64,000 nt of DNA from Lineolata rhizophorae (Eukaryota > Ascomycota > Dothideomycetes > Lineolatales > Lineolataceae). Positions 1 through 11,627 of the stretch are shown here, one piece after another. Position 1 is the stretch's first letter; each line of letters opens with the position of its first letter. The DNA lies in assembly GCA_010093515.1 (NCBI GenBank), contig MU001686.1, positions 62,001-126,000 on the forward strand, in the 5' to 3' direction. The position numbers and the translations under genes were made by a program. The notes beneath the pieces were generated by a model that was not told the DNA's origin, ran no database searches, and worked only from the letters and a program-made list of their open reading frames with translations.

Positions 1-279
1 CTCGTGCTCGCGGGGGATAATCCGCACCTGAAGAGCCACCACCGGCGGCGGCAGAGCGCCATTGCCGGGGGCGCTGGCGCGTCGCCGGCGCCGTCGGAGC
101 GGCGCGAGCGCGAGAGCAGGGGCGCGGAGCACAGGGACAAGGCGTCGCTGGGGAGGACGCTGGAGAGGAAGCTGCCGGGCAGGGAGGGCGGGGATGCGGA
201 GCATGCGGGTGTCCTGGGCGATGTGCTGTTTGGGCGGTGGATTGGGGGGTTGGGCGGGAGGTGGCAGCGGGCGGCTTAG
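1..279 (+). CDS. 3' end of an unidentified protein-coding gene (partial)
   Basis: Frame 1 is open from the first base to a TAG at 277-279, giving about 92 C-terminal residues. Third codon positions are strongly G/C, as in the real genes of this window, which favours a true terminal exon over chance. The peptide is basic and Arg/Glu/Gly-rich (it contains HLKSHHRRRQSA near its start) and ends with a Gly/Trp-rich tail. No domain is recognisable. The start and upstream exons lie outside the window. Confidence 0.45.
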   Translation, partial: LVLAGDNPHLKSHHRRRQSAIAGGAGASPAPSERRERESRGAEHRDKASLGRTLERKLPGREGGDAEHAGVLGDVLFGRWIGGLGGRWQRAA

Positions 280-1937
280 ATGGGGGTCGGAAGGGACGTG
301 AGGGGATGGCAGTTGCGAGAGGGAGGTTGTGGTGAGATGCGTGGCGACGGGGCCAGTGTACGGATTATTGATTGTGCTGTCTGCACGAGGGTTGGGGTGT
401 ACGGATAGAGGGGTGTGTAAGTGGTGCTAAGGGAAGTGCAAGGGAAGTGCGTGTGGGTGTGTTCCATTCTTAAAATTGTGCTTTTTTATTCTTTTTTCCC
501 TTCATTTTATCTCTTTTTGTTTCCCCCTTTTTTCTGTTTTCCACGATATTTTTGCTGGCTTGCCGCGCTTGCTATTGATGCTTGTGTATTCCTCCTGCCT
601 TTGCATTCTTGTACTAAACCTCCTTGTGTGGATCTCGGGGATTAAGTGGAAGTAGGATCCGGATTGGTGTGCGATTTGCATTTTGTTGTTCCTGGCCATG
701 CCAGCAAGTAATGCATTTTCGGGCGTTGCGAGTTTGTGTTCTGTTTGTTTTTTGTTGTGTCTACTTTGCTGTTTTGCGAGCACTGTCCGCGGAGTGGAAG
801 AAGGTGGGACGGACGGTCCTATAGAGAAGAGACTGAGACCTGCTTCATGTCTCATAGACCTAAGAGATATGGCATTGGCATTATCATTGGTAGAGAAATC
901 AACGTTGTTAGTTTATATTGTCGTAATGCATGAGTGAAGTATATTGATTGAGCCGCGCAAGTCGTGCTTCATATCCTGTTGATTAAGTTCAGAGTTTGGG
1001 TCGGGATCAAGAGTCATACAAAAATGCTAACGCCCAGAGCAGGATGGGTATATAAGTTCTCTTAGCCACACCGCCAGATGAAAAAAATGATAAAACCGGA
1101 GATGTTGCCTCGATGTTTTTAACTATGTACAGTCCTATAAAGCGGCTCTATGCCTAACTTATCGAAAAATACTCACAAAGTATCAATGTACTCGGGCTAA
1201 TGATCTGAGATATCAATGAGTTCTCGCTCAACCACTAAGACGCCAAATATGCACTAAAGCCACCCCAAACAACTACTACTCTAGTTCCTTGCAAGAGCTA
1301 TGATGGTAACTCATATTTACTTTTACATATCGTAGGAATCCGGCCATATTCAGTGTCTATCGAAAACGAACAATACCGTTTGCCCCCCCTGAAACCAAAG
1401 TAGTGCCCAAAGACCGCAGGGATTGCAAACTAATTATGTGAGTATTACAATTCGAAGCTGTCTACATGCTGCTAACTGCACTCTGATGGAATCATACCCC
1501 TCTTGGTTGGATTGCTCGTGGATGGTGGGCTTGACTAAGGGTACGGATGGCCTTAAAGACTTCCAACCATGGCAGTCTTATCTCTTCTCAGGCAAAACGA
1601 TGTGCTCACTGCTAAGGCTAAACACCACATTCTATTCTCGACCATCTACTGTAGGTTGTAATAATTTCCATGTAACAGGCGACAAATAGAAGGTTGCATC
1701 TCTGATTTTCCGATGCGATATCAATGGAATGTTGGAAATGACATTTAGAGACTAAGTCTCTCCGGGGTTAAGCAATGTCTGACAAGCATGATTGTTTATA
1801 GCACTTTATAGCAACCTCTATGTAATACGTAGTAGGAAAAAACACTATATCTATGATTTTCCAATGCGCTATCTAGTCATCCAAATTAAGACTCCGTATG
1901 CTATGCATGATTCATTATGCTAGTTCTGCATCGCTCA
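280..1937. other. intergenic, no gene seen
   Basis: This 1.66 kb stretch separates a plus-strand gene end from the 3' end of CFD1. A pyrimidine-rich tract lies at about 479-541. From about 950 onward the base composition is AT-richer and all frames are broken by stops. No coding, tRNA or repeat structure can be supported. Confidence 0.6.
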
Positions 1938-2969
1938 TCACGACACCGCTTCGACATTCTGCTTCAAGGTCGTCACAATACCCTCGAAGACAGGATACAG
2001 CGAGCAACTCGTGTACTTCTGCACAAGAGGGGCATTCTTATCCGCCGTGTCGCTTGGTTCTCCGTCCACATTCCCTTTCACCCGCATCTCCGCTTCCCTC
2101 CCGCCGACCATCGTCCCCTCAGGATAACTCGGCCTAACCCCTTCCTCAATCAATCTCACAAAAGCCGGATCAATCGGCACCCTTCCCAAAAAGGGAACCT
2201 CAAACTCTGCCGCCATAGCCTGCCCTCCACCTTTGCTAAACACGTTCGTGCACTCGCTGCAGTGCGGACACACGAAACCCGCCATGTTCTCGACGACGCC
2301 TAGGACGCGCAAGCCCGTCTTGGCGCAGAAGTTGAGCTCCTTGCGCACGTCGGAGACGGCGATGGCCTGCGGCGTGGTGACGACGACGGCGCCCGAGAGC
2401 CGCGATGGCGGCTGCACGTCCTTGAGCAGCGTCTCGAGCAGCGAGATGTGCTCGTCCGAGGTGCCGGGCGGCGTGTCGATGAGGAGGTAGTCGAGCGTGT
2501 TGCTGTCGCTATTGTTGTTCGGGGCCGCGGATCCCGTCGGCGCCGCCGTCCACAGCACGTCCGACAGGAACTGGCGCACCATGGCCGTCTTCTTGGGCCC
2601 GCGCCACACGACGGCCGAGCCGCGCGACGGCAGGATGAAGCCCAGCGACATGCACGATAGCGCCCCGATCGTCGCGCCACTCGAGTCCGCTCCTTCCCCG
2701 CCGCTGTTATTATTGCCGCCGCGCGTCTCCCGCGTCTGCGCCTCGTGCACGGGTACGGGTAGCCATCCGCCGGGCGCCTGGCGCACGCGGGCGCCCTCGG
2801 CGCCGAAGAAGCGCGGGATGCTGGGTCCCGTAAGGTCCACGTCGAGCACGCCGACCGAGTGACCCTGTAAGGAGAGGCCGAGCGCAAGCTGCGTCGTCAC
2901 GCTTGACTTGCCTACGCCGCCTTTGCCGGAGAGCACGAGAACGATGTGCTGGATGTTGTTGAGGGACAT
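1938..2969 (-). CDS. CFD1: cytosolic Fe-S cluster assembly factor CFD1 (NUBP2 family)
   Basis: A single-exon Mrp/NBP35-type P-loop ATPase of 343 residues. The CFD1-NBP35 scaffold assembles [4Fe-4S] clusters in the cytosol and passes them to cytosolic and nuclear apoproteins. The deviant Walker A motif GKGGVGKS is at residues 15-22, and the C-terminal half carries the CPHCSEC cluster-binding cysteines that define the family. There is no N-terminal four-Cys ferredoxin-like extension, which separates CFD1 from NBP35. A Gly/Asn/Ser-rich insert of about 25 residues (around 98-122) makes it a little longer than usual. The frame stays open upstream to 3266, but the ATG at 2969 has a good context (CCACCATG) and starts just before the conserved N-terminus. 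It lies in a minus-strand run with the genes at 3.6-11.6 kb. Confidence 0.93.
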   Translation of the reverse strand: MSLNNIQHIVLVLSGKGGVGKSSVTTQLALGLSLQGHSVGVLDVDLTGPSIPRFFGAEGARVRQAPGGWLPVPVHEAQTRETRGGNNNSGGEGADSSGATIGALSCMSLGFILPSRGSAVVWRGPKKTAMVRQFLSDVLWTAAPTGSAAPNNNSDSNTLDYLLIDTPPGTSDEHISLLETLLKDVQPPSRLSGAVVVTTPQAIAVSDVRKELNFCAKTGLRVLGVVENMAGFVCPHCSECTNVFSKGGGQAMAAEFEVPFLGRVPIDPAFVRLIEEGVRPSYPEGTMVGGREAEMRVKGNVDGEPSDTADKNAPLVQKYTSCSLYPVFEGIVTTLKQNVEAVS

Positions 2970-3646
2970 GGTGGGTTCGGTTTCGGAGCCCAATGTCTGG
3001 CTGTTGGAGAAATCCGCCGGCTGAAAACGGCTATGCGGTGATTCACGACTCAGTCTGGGCGGAAAAATATTGGTACAACGGTGCTTAGAAGATGTTGTGT
3101 TGCTGTGGCGGGCATTGTCTTCTTCGTTCTTCGCAGTGACCATGGACCGACAGCCGTTGTCGGAGTGGCAGATTTGAAATCGGCGAGTGACGTGAGGCGT
3201 TGAATGTGGCGCATGAAGTATGGCGGTGCAACTACATTTGCCATGTGATCTAGCAAGGAACTCCAATGCCTCGAATTTTTTGTGCTTTGCCTCATTACAC
3301 TCACTTTACACGTTCTAGCTCAGATCGTGATACGGGAGCCTGCATGAATCAGTTGTTTGGAGTCATGCAGCAGTTTGATATGGATCAGCCTATCGTTCAC
3401 AGCCAAAGACTTAAAGTATCATCTTGATCAGATTAATTGTTGGTAAAGGAATTACTATAAAACCTAAAGCGCTACGCTAAAGTACCCTAATCGTGTTCAC
3501 AGAATAGAATATGCGGCATAGCCACAAGTTTGCGTAAACTTAACCAAATGAAGCCACAACACCGAAGTAGCCCACAAACTCCTGGCCACAATTAGACACA
3601 AAGAACGCCAACCTCTTCCGAAAGGACAGAGCAAAAATCAGACCCA
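2970..3646. other. intergenic between CFD1 and the Skg6-like gene
   Basis: This 677 bp should hold the CFD1 promoter (the side near 2970) and the 3' UTR of the next minus-strand gene. I see no further gene. Confidence 0.5.
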
Positions 3647-5056
3647 TCACCATGCATGCCCAACATAATTCGTCCTGTCGCCGTTGTAACCCACGGGAGT
3701 CCACCCACCGTTGCTGCTCCCCCGCCTATGCCTGTACCCCGCGGGCTGCAAGTCCGTCAACTCGTCGTCCTCCTCCTCCCAGCTGAAGCGTTCCCGGGGC
3801 TGGTCGAGCTGCTCGAACGAGCCACGCGAGGAGTGGCCCCGCTTGGGCGACCGGTCCGGCACCGCGGGCGGCACCGCGGTCGTGATGCGCGGCGGCGGGT
3901 AGTCCTCGACGAGCGTCTCGTCTCCTTCCTCGTCGCCGGCCATCTCCCTGGCCGTCGCCGTCGGCACTGGCTTGCGCGCGATGGTCCTGCTGGGCGCGAG
4001 AGCGGCTGCAGCGCCGCCAGCGCCGTGATCGGGGTTGCCGCCACCGCCCCGGCCGAACCGCCCTTTCATGCTGCCGCGCGACCACATGAGCGGCACGGCG
4101 CTATTGTTAGAGCCGCTGCCGCTGCCGTGGTTTGCGCCCCCGGAGAGGTACGGCTCCTGGCCGGGTACCATGCCGTCGGTGAGGCCTGGACGCGAGTTGG
4201 GCGCCGCCATGCGGCGCGGCGGCGGCGGCACGGGCGTGAAGGGGTTCTCGCGCGAGGACGACGACGTCGTCGACTCGTTGCGGAAGGCCGGGTGGTCGGC
4301 AAGGTCGGGCTCGTCGAGGCTGCTGCCGCTCCGCTGGTGGCGGTGGTGGTGGCGGGCCCCGAGGCCCGCTCCTGCCGCGGTCGCAGCCGCAGCTGGCGCG
4401 ACTGGGGCGCCGGAGATGGGGTCGCGGCCCATGAGTTGCGAGTGTAGGCGTGCGTCATGAGTAGCCGCCATGTCGGGCTGCTCGGTGGCGTTGTTCCAGC
4501 CCTCGATGTCAGAATTGGTCGTGGTGTAGCCGCCGCGCTTCTTGTTCTTGCGGCGCCGGAGCACGAGCCAGACGAGCAGGATCAAAAGAGCGAGGACGAC
4601 AGCGCCGAGGACGGTGCCGACGATGATGGGGATATTGTTGTCGTCATCATCGTCGGAAGAGTCATCCTCGGCCGTCGAGCTGGAAGTTGGAAGCGCGTTG
4701 GAGAGCGAGCTCGAGATGCTGAGGGTGGATGGGAATGTCAGGCTCGAGGATTCCGCGGCAGTTGACGAGGATGCAGAAGCAGTGGTGGAGCTGGATGCTT
4801 CGGTAGCGGACGAGCTTGCCGCATCTGATGTGGTGGATGAAGCCGCCGCGTTCTGAGAGTTTGCGGCATCGATGATTGACTGGGCTTCATCTACAACTTG
4901 AGTGTATACCGGACCCAGAACCGACGTCGCCTCCGTAAATAGCGAGACCGCGCCATCAATCAGATCCTGAACATCCGTGTTTTCGTCCTCCTGCGCTTGG
5001 ATTGGGCGCGCGACCAGATGGGCCAAAAGAGGAAACAAAAGGAATTTTCGTCGCAT
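3647..5056 (-). CDS. single-pass cell-surface protein with Ser/Thr-rich ectodomain (Skg6/Axl2-type membrane anchor)
   Basis: Predicted 469 residues, one exon. Residues 1-22 look like a cleavable signal peptide (charged start, hydrophobic core, ARPIQAQ). Residues 23-140 form a Ser/Thr/Ala-rich, probably O-mannosylated stalk ending in an acidic Asp run. One transmembrane helix spans about 143-166 and is followed by RRRKNKKR, a positive-inside stop-transfer signal. The cytoplasmic tail of about 300 residues is Pro/Ser/Gly/Arg-rich and disordered. This layout matches the fungal Skg6/Axl2 or Mid2-like group of wall-stress or polarity sensors, but without a WSC domain the exact role is unknown. The ATG at 5056 is chosen because it begins the signal peptide; the frame is open to 5371. 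Confidence 0.75.
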   Translation of the reverse strand: MRRKFLLFPLLAHLVARPIQAQEDENTDVQDLIDGAVSLFTEATSVLGPVYTQVVDEAQSIIDAANSQNAAASSTTSDAASSSATEASSSTTASASSSTAAESSSLTFPSTLSISSSLSNALPTSSSTAEDDSSDDDDDNNIPIIVGTVLGAVVLALLILLVWLVLRRRKNKKRGGYTTTNSDIEGWNNATEQPDMAATHDARLHSQLMGRDPISGAPVAPAAAATAAGAGLGARHHHRHQRSGSSLDEPDLADHPAFRNESTTSSSSRENPFTPVPPPPRRMAAPNSRPGLTDGMVPGQEPYLSGGANHGSGSGSNNSAVPLMWSRGSMKGRFGRGGGGNPDHGAGGAAAALAPSRTIARKPVPTATAREMAGDEEGDETLVEDYPPPRITTAVPPAVPDRSPKRGHSSRGSFEQLDQPRERFSWEEEDDELTDLQPAGYRHRRGSSNGGWTPVGYNGDRTNYVGHAW

Positions 5057-6178
5057 CTTTAAGAATGATGGGAAGGTGTGGATTTGAGTGGATTTAGGAC
5101 GGAGAACAAGAATCGAGAACGAGAGCTCTTCTATCCAGAATTGACTTGTGGGTGATAATTCAGGCTTGGTGAGGTTTTGAGAAATGGCTAGAGAGCCAAA
5201 TGACAGAGCAGTTAGTCCATTTGAGACGGATCCCAAGCTCCAAAGAAGGTTCTTGAGATGTTTGTTTTGCACGTTGCTGGGAGGCAGGAAACAAGTAGTC
5301 GAAAGCAAGACCCTGGAACAGGGAAGAAGCGCGTCTATAAGGCATCCATGGCCACGGACGACAATCTGCACGCTGCAGGTCCATTAGGTCTCGCGTCGAG
5401 GACAGCAGAAGCGGCCTGCCGGCAAGCATAGGATCATGGGAAAGTGGGAAGGTGCTCGGCAAACGGTAGCTCTTCAAACGTTGGAGATCGACAGCCGGAG
5501 GAGGGGCAGTTCCGGGTTCGATTGGCTTCGTCGTGCTATAAAACAGGAATTGAGCCGGCGGGACGTGAGGCTAATGCAGGTCTGGTCGCCACTCGGCGTC
5601 GCGAAGCGGTCGAGGCCATGCGGCAGACGTGGCTCAGCACCGCCGATCGGTGGCGAATGGCGCGCCCTTCGGCCGGTCGTGTCTCCGCGCGCAAGCCACG
5701 CCGCCGCTTGGTGTGGCTGATACGACGTTGGGGGAGGACTGAAGCGCGAGCCGGCGGGTCGACGCCCGACGGTAAACTCTCCTCGACCTCCGGTTGGTCT
5801 CTGATAAAGCCAACGTCGTAAACAAGAATTGGTTCTGTGGCTTAAGATAATGTCACGTGAGGTTCTGACACCTTCGTGCAGCCTTCCCATTGGTTGGATT
5901 CCAAAAACTCCAGTTTGTTTTGAACGTCACCAAAACATTTCTAGATAGGGCGGAGGCGGCGAGAGTCTTCTGCAGCATTCTAATCAGAAGTTTATAGTTA
6001 ATCCGGAACACTTCAGGTTTGATGACACGAGAACAAAACTTGCTTAGTGGGTATCACCCTTCCAGTAAAATGTACACCCTTGCAAAACCAGAAAGAGACA
6101 AAAAGTACGCCCCACTAGTAAAATACTTGCTCCAGAACCTTTAGGCATTGGCCTTGCTACCATCCCCAAACGCCCCAC
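5057..6178. other. intergenic, promoter side of the Skg6-like gene
   Basis: 1.1 kb between the start of the Skg6-like gene and the 3' end of the barwin-like gene. It holds a CACGTG palindrome at 5852-5860. The reading frames at 5436-5890 have no coherent protein character. No gene is supported. Confidence 0.5.
5852..5860. promoter_or_regulatory. GTCACGTGA E-box-like palindrome
   Basis: The sequence GTCACGTGA contains the CACGTG core with T/A flanks that fungal bHLH factors of the Cbf1 type are known to bind. It lies about 800 bp upstream of the Skg6-like gene start. Function is inferred only from the motif. Confidence 0.3.
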
Positions 6179-7477
6179 TCAAGCCGAAGAGCCATAAACA
6201 AGCCAAGAGAGAGCAATGATGGCGGCAAGGGTCGATCCATTTGCACCAGAAAGCCTCGAACCGGCCGATTCGTCGTCAACCTGCTGCGGCGTCTGCGTTG
6301 GCCGCGCCGACGGCACGAAGCTAGGCGTCGAGCTTGTCGCATTCACAACAACAGGTACAGAAGAGGAGCCGCTAGCGACAAGCCCGGTGGAGAGGCTAAT
6401 GCTCGGTTGAGACCCTAGTGGACTGTCAGCATGTATGAGAAGTGGTGGGGAATTCTCTCACGTACCTGTTCCGGGAACGATCACAACAGACGGCAACGTT
6501 GCCAGGGAAGTCGCCGTGCTAGCCGTGCAAACTGTGGTGCTCGGCAACGAAGTCTGCAAAGACACATGGGAGGACCAACTCGAGTACACCAAGCTGGAGG
6601 TGTCCGCACACGGGGTCTCAGCCGGGTAATTCCCGGTGTACGCGTCTACGGTGCTTGATGAGGGACTCTCCGAGCCGTAGACAGCGTACGAAGTATGTTC
6701 ATTATAATCGCTCGGAATCTCTGGCGAGGGCGACGCCGGAACGTCAGAAGTCACCGAGGAGGTCCTGCTGGACGGCGGCGCTGCAACTTCTGAGCTCCAC
6801 TGGACGCCGTGCTGCTCGGGTGCAGGAGATATCGGCTCCGGCACCGCCAGCGTGCTCGAAGTCGGTGACTCCAAAGGCACATAAGGTGCGAACGTCGGTG
6901 ATCCCACCGGCACATCCGGTGACAGCGTCGAGGATTCCATCACCGGCACCCCATAAGTCAGGGCTACGGGCTCGCCCTCCTCGGGCGTCTGAGAAGGCGT
7001 CTCAATTCCACTCTGAATCTCCCTCAGCGTCCTCAGATTCGGCGGCATCGTCTCATCCGGCACATTGGCATACATCTCGCCAGTCCAGACACCCACGCAC
7101 TCCTCGGCCCCCACTTCTTCGATGCTCACGTCCCAGGTCCCTGCCGACGTGTCACCACCGGTAATAACCTCTGCGGCGGCCGTGGAGATGTCGAGCGCGC
7201 GACCCGGGTCGTTGCTCTGGTCGATGACGAGCAAGGAGGTGCAGGCGGCGGGCCCGCAGACGCGTAGGCAGGATCCGCAGTCGGTTGTGTGGTCGGCGTA
7301 GAGCTTGGCGGTCACGCGGGATAGGTCGAGAGAGGCGTATGGGACTTCGCAGAAGGGGGGATTGTAGGCGGCGTTGGCGAGGGAGGGATAGTCGTGCATG
7401 GAAACGGTGGAGGTGGAAGAAGCAAGGGGGAGGAGAAGAGAAGAGGTGAGGGCGAGGAGAGTACGGAAAGAGCGCAT
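6179..7477 (-). CDS. secreted GPI-anchored barwin/RlpA-like (double-psi beta-barrel) protein
   Basis: Two exons: 7477-6466 and 6414-6179, joined by a 51 bp GT-AG intron (donor GTACGT, acceptor CTAG, branch GCTGAC). They total 1248 nt, 415 residues. Residues 1-22 are a signal peptide. The domain that follows has the Cys-rich pattern CGSCLRVCGPAAC, a VIDQSND strand and DISTAAAEVI, typical of RlpA/expansin-like double-psi barrels in fungal secreted proteins. A long Ser/Thr/Pro-rich linker follows. Exon 2 supplies a C-terminal GPI signal: a small-residue site (SGANGS) and then a hydrophobic end, LAAIIALSWLVYG. Without exon 2 the protein would lack an anchor, which supports the intron. Likely a cell-wall protein of unknown substrate. 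Confidence 0.78.
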
Positions 7478-8084
7478 TATGGGCGATTTAGTGGACGAGG
7501 AGGATCGTAGATTCTAAGGAAGGAAGTAGAGGTAGGAAGTGAAGCTTTGGCCCGCGCAGGAATGATAGAAGGGGAGAAAAGATCAGAAGGGCCGTTTGTT
7601 GAAGACTGGCAATAAATGAATGGCCCCACAAAAGTGAGTGAGAATGTGTGAATGAGTGGAGTGGAAGCGAACCAAGATCCAAACGCCAAAATTAACGAAA
7701 AGAGAGTGAATAGAGAAATCGGAGCCAGTATGAAAAGCCTACCGAACACATATACCAACAGCGAAAATCCGCACCTTTTAAATCCCACATCGCGCGCGTT
7801 TAAATTGCACCTCTGTTCCTGCATGCGGCTCAGCCGGGGCTTAGGTTAGTTCTCACCACTGGAAATAGAGTCCGCGAAACCATGAAACGGACCCGGGGAG
7901 GATCACCCCGCCGTAAGCGCCACACAGCCCGTTGGGCGTTCCCTCCCCGGCGGTACCTGCATGTGCAGCCCTACCAATCAGAGTGCAACGGGGAAAGCGT
8001 TCAGTTGGATTCCAAAAGTGTATGTTTATTCCTCCGGCAACGTACAAATGTCTTCAATACGCAAGAGCCCGTGCGCACTCCATT
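7478..8084. other. intergenic, barwin-like promoter
   Basis: 607 bp. The part next to 7478 is pyrimidine-rich on the minus strand, as in many fungal core promoters. Short frames here lack coding character. Confidence 0.5.
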
Positions 8085-9455
8085 TCATAGTTTGGCCTTG
8101 CCCACGCCGTACAGCTCCGCCTCCGGATTGTTCACGTTTTGGCCCAAAGCCGCGCCACCACCGGGTCGTGGCACAGCATCTTCTCCGGTGACAAGCGACG
8201 ACGTCTTTCGCATCGTCTCGATGGCCTCGCGCTCGATGCGCTTCACAAGGGTGTCGCACGTGGGAATGTCGTGGATCAGCCCGATGACCTGGCCGGCAGT
8301 CCACACCTATGGAATACCCATTAGATTGCTGTTTCCCCGGAGCAATTGGACAACGCAGCAACTCGATGCACTCGAGGGCATAGCGTTGGCTACACCGCAC
8401 TGTGCCGCGCGCCTCGAACGAAACGAACAGATCGAGGCAATGAAATGCGACTTACACCATAGTCTTTATCCCCGTTGAGGAACACCTGTCTGCCACGCTT
8501 CCCGCTCACAAACGGCGCGATTTCTTCGAACTTGCCCTCCTTGCTCTCGCGCTCGACCTTGACCGCCTCCTTCGCTACCTTGTTTGCGAACAGCCTGCTC
8601 GTATTCTTCCAGCGGCGCAGCACCAGCTCCGTGTCCGTCTCCTGCGCCTGCACGATAGCCTCCTTGATGTTGTTGTGGATGGGCGCCTCGACGGTGCACA
8701 TGAAGCGCGTGCCCATGTTGATGCCCTCAGCGCCGAGGCTCAGCGCTGCTGCGAGGCCGTGGCCGTCGGCGAAGCCGCCGCTCGCGATGAAGGGCACCCC
8801 AAGGCTCTGCCGCGCCCGGCTCAGCAGGATGAAGTTGGTCAGGTCGTGCTCGCCGACGTGGCCGGCGCACTCGAAGCCGTCGATGGACAGGAAGTCCACC
8901 CCCATCTTGGCCGCCGACGCCGCATGCCTGATCGTCGTGCACTTGTGCAGCACGATGCAGTCGGCCGCCTTGAGTTTCTTGATCACCGGGCCCGGACTGT
9001 TGCCCGCCGTCTCCACGATCCGGATCCCTTCGTCGATGATGACCTGGGCGTAGGCGCCGTAGTCGGGTGGGACGAGCGCCGGCAGGAGCGTCAGGTTCAC
9101 GCCGAACGGGTTCGGAGTCATGCGGCGGCAGCGGCGGATCTCCTTGCGGAGGTCTTCGGGGGTGGGCTGGGTGAGAGCCGTGAGCTGTGCGCGTGAGTTG
9201 CGTTAGCATTCCGATCCTTACTAGACATTTGAGGCATTGTCTCCCGCTTGTATGACGAGATGGGATCGTACAATTCCTAGACCGCCGGCATTGCTCACAG
9301 CACTCGCGAGTTCAGCATATCCGACCCATTGCATTCCACCCTGAACAACGGGGACTGCGAATACATTGTTAATTCCTGGGCCACGCATTGTAGTTGAACC
9401 TCTAGAGCTCACCCTTAATCCCCAGTGCTCTCGTCAGCGCAGTATTGAAAGGCAT
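8085..9455 (-). CDS. nitronate monooxygenase (2-nitropropane dioxygenase family)
   Basis: Four exons: 9455-9413, 9354-9272, 9184-8456 and 8306-8085 (1077 nt, 358 residues). Every junction restores family sequence in phase: IK|VPVVQGGMQW, GGLGI|LTALTQ, DYG|VWTAGQVIG. The product is an FMN-dependent TIM barrel that oxidises alkyl nitronates. Visible motifs are the N-terminal GGMQW and SNAGGLGI, the catalytic-His region FECAGHVGEHD, and the phosphate-binding IASGGFADGHG followed by GAEGINMGTRF. The first exon codes for only 14 residues. Intron 2 has a textbook branch site, GCTAAC. Cellular location is not evident; no peroxisomal or mitochondrial signal is clear. Confidence 0.92.
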
Positions 9456-10210
9456 GTCTGGAAGCGATAGGCGGGGGTACGTCTAGATGAGCGTAGGCAA
9501 GTCCTCGACTGAACGTCAACCTGGTCTAAAGTTCTTGAGAATGCAAAAAGAAAAGGGAAAAGCCTCTAGCGGGAGGATTCTATATCGCTGCATGATGTCC
9601 GTTTCGTACGTAGCAGGATGCCTTTGAAGAGGAGTTGGTCCGGCCACCCTGACCTGCTGACAGCTTGGACCGAGGCCGAGCCGAGGTCCTTGGCCATGCC
9701 AGGCACGCCATTCGCGAATGGTGAAAAGGCCTCGGGCCAGCAGTATGCATTATTGATCTCGCGCAGTCCACTCGAAACTATGTCGGCTATTGCATTTCGG
9801 CCGCAGTAAGAAGTATGCGCAGCACTTAGATTATTCTCAAGCTCTGCTGCATGTAGAGATTGAAGTTATTGTCCTTAATAAACCATAAGCAATGCAACTC
9901 TGATGTACATTCCTGAAGAACATGTGAATTCATGCTCGACATCTGCCCCTGAAGTACACAAAGGACCAGCAACCCAACTACAATGCACAATAAATTTACA
10001 AGGGCGCCACTGCTCGTGAAGCCCACGTAACTACCTAAGCGCGCCGGGTATTGCACGAGCTCGTTTTGAAACCTACGCACTCGAAACCAGGATCGAGCCC
10101 ACCTACCTGCCAGCGCCGGCCACAATGCTATTAAGAAACCAGCCGCCAGACAAACTCCCGAATGAAATCCAGTACCTCATGCTCGTGAAAAAATCATTAG
10201 ACGCCTCATA
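9456..10210. other. intergenic between nitronate monooxygenase and TAF6
   Basis: 755 bp. A 99-codon minus-strand frame at 9826-10125 has no recognisable features and starts within a non-coding context. I do not call a gene. Confidence 0.5.
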
Positions 10211-11627
10211 TTAGTACACGGACGCATTCATGACAGCGGCGATCATCTTGGGATGGCCCAACTCGAAAACGTGAGCACCCACCACCTCTCCGATCCTCTC
10301 CTGCACCGCCTCCTTCAACTCCGCCGAGCCATTCGAATGCTCCCTATTAGCCATACCCTTGGACTCCTTTTCCAGAAGGTGCATTCCACGCAGAATGGCA
10401 CCAAGGACCATTTCGGCCTCCAGCTTGCGCGTCTCGTCCGCTAAGCCTTCCTTGAGAAGCACGTCGTAGTACTTTAGGTTCGGTAGGACGAGGGTGCGGA
10501 AGCCCTCGGCACCGGCGAGGCCGTTGAGGCCGATGAGCGCGCCGTAGTGTGAGCCGAACGACTTGTTGGGATCGAGCAAGTTCTTGAGCAAGGTCCGGGC
10601 GAGGCGCGGGCGGAGATTCTTGTACTCGGCGCCGTATTTGCGGGCGATAGCGTTAATGAGAGAGGCGACGAGTTCGCGCAAATCAAAGTGGGCGAGCGGG
10701 TTGGCCTCGGTGCCGGACCCTAGCCGCTTGCCAATCAGGCACGTTAGGGCTGACGGGATGATAGACTGCACATATGGCTCCAGGTACAGGCTTGGGTTAT
10801 CTAGAAGCGCAGAGATGAGGTGCATCATCTGTGTGAGCACAAACAAGTCTTTGAGGTTGTGCGTCACCTTCTCGGCAACGAACTGCGTGAAGTATGGTAC
10901 CAGCTGGTGAATGCCAGGATCGGTGCGAAGGCTGGCAAGTGCGGCCAGGCGGTTCTCCTCGCTGGTGTCGTGCAAAATGGCGCCGATGATGCGGTCGAAG
11001 TACAGCGTAAGCTCCTTTGAGAGCACATGCTTCACTAGCGGCTTCACGGAAACGGTGTCGTGGCCGGCTAGCGCGGCTAGGTTCGTATTGGCACCAGGGC
11101 CCTTCGGGAGAAGTTCCTGTTGCCGGGCGTCTGCAGTCGTCGGGTTTTGTGGGATCGAAGGTTGCACTCCTTCGACAGCAAGCCAGTGTGCTGTTTGGCC
11201 AAATGTTAGTAACGGTCTAGTTGGACGAGAACTGAGACAGGAACAAGGACTACATGCCAGTGACGGAGATCTCGCGCGGCACTTTAGGCAGCGGCGCGTT
11301 GATTAGCTTCTCGAAGTCAACCTCTTCGTCCTCGACATAGAAAAGAGGCTGGCCGGGACCCAGCGAGGCTTCGCCGAAACGCAGGGGTCGCGTCGACTCG
11401 TAGCCGTACAGCGGCTCGACATTTAGCACGCGCAGGGCCTGCGAGATGTCCTGCGTCGTCAGCGTGGTGCGCTTGCCGTGGCGCATGAACTTGAGCGCCT
11501 CGTCGAGGACCTGCGTGATGCGGAACTCGACGTCGCGCGCCAGGGCCGACGCGATGTCATTGTTCAGCGACGACACGCCCATGGACTCGGCCACGTCGCG
11601 GATATTCTCCGGGTTCCAGACCGACAT
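10211..11627 (-). CDS. TAF6: TFIID/SAGA subunit TAF6
   Basis: Two exons: 11627-11258 and 11190-10211 (1350 nt, 449 residues). TAF6 pairs with TAF9 through its histone fold and sits in TFIID and SAGA. The N-terminal histone fold covers roughly residues 1-68 (starts [17 protein letters not shown]). The C-terminal half is the conserved HEAT-repeat region beginning [13 protein letters not shown] and running through LTLYFDRI and AIARKYG. The length matches fungal orthologues. The splice that keeps the reading frame ([12 protein letters not shown]) needs a GC donor (G|GCATGT) and a CAG acceptor; the nearby GT puts the second exon out of frame. Gene identity is certain; the donor is inferred. Confidence 0.93.

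Noticed and set aside
9826-10125. 99-codon minus-strand frame with a hydrophobic middle
   Set aside because: No recognisable motif, codon use unlike the neighbours, intergenic AT-rich setting.
10070-10130. tRNA-like GGATCGAGCCC
   Set aside because: No 5 bp stem around it and no anticodon arm.
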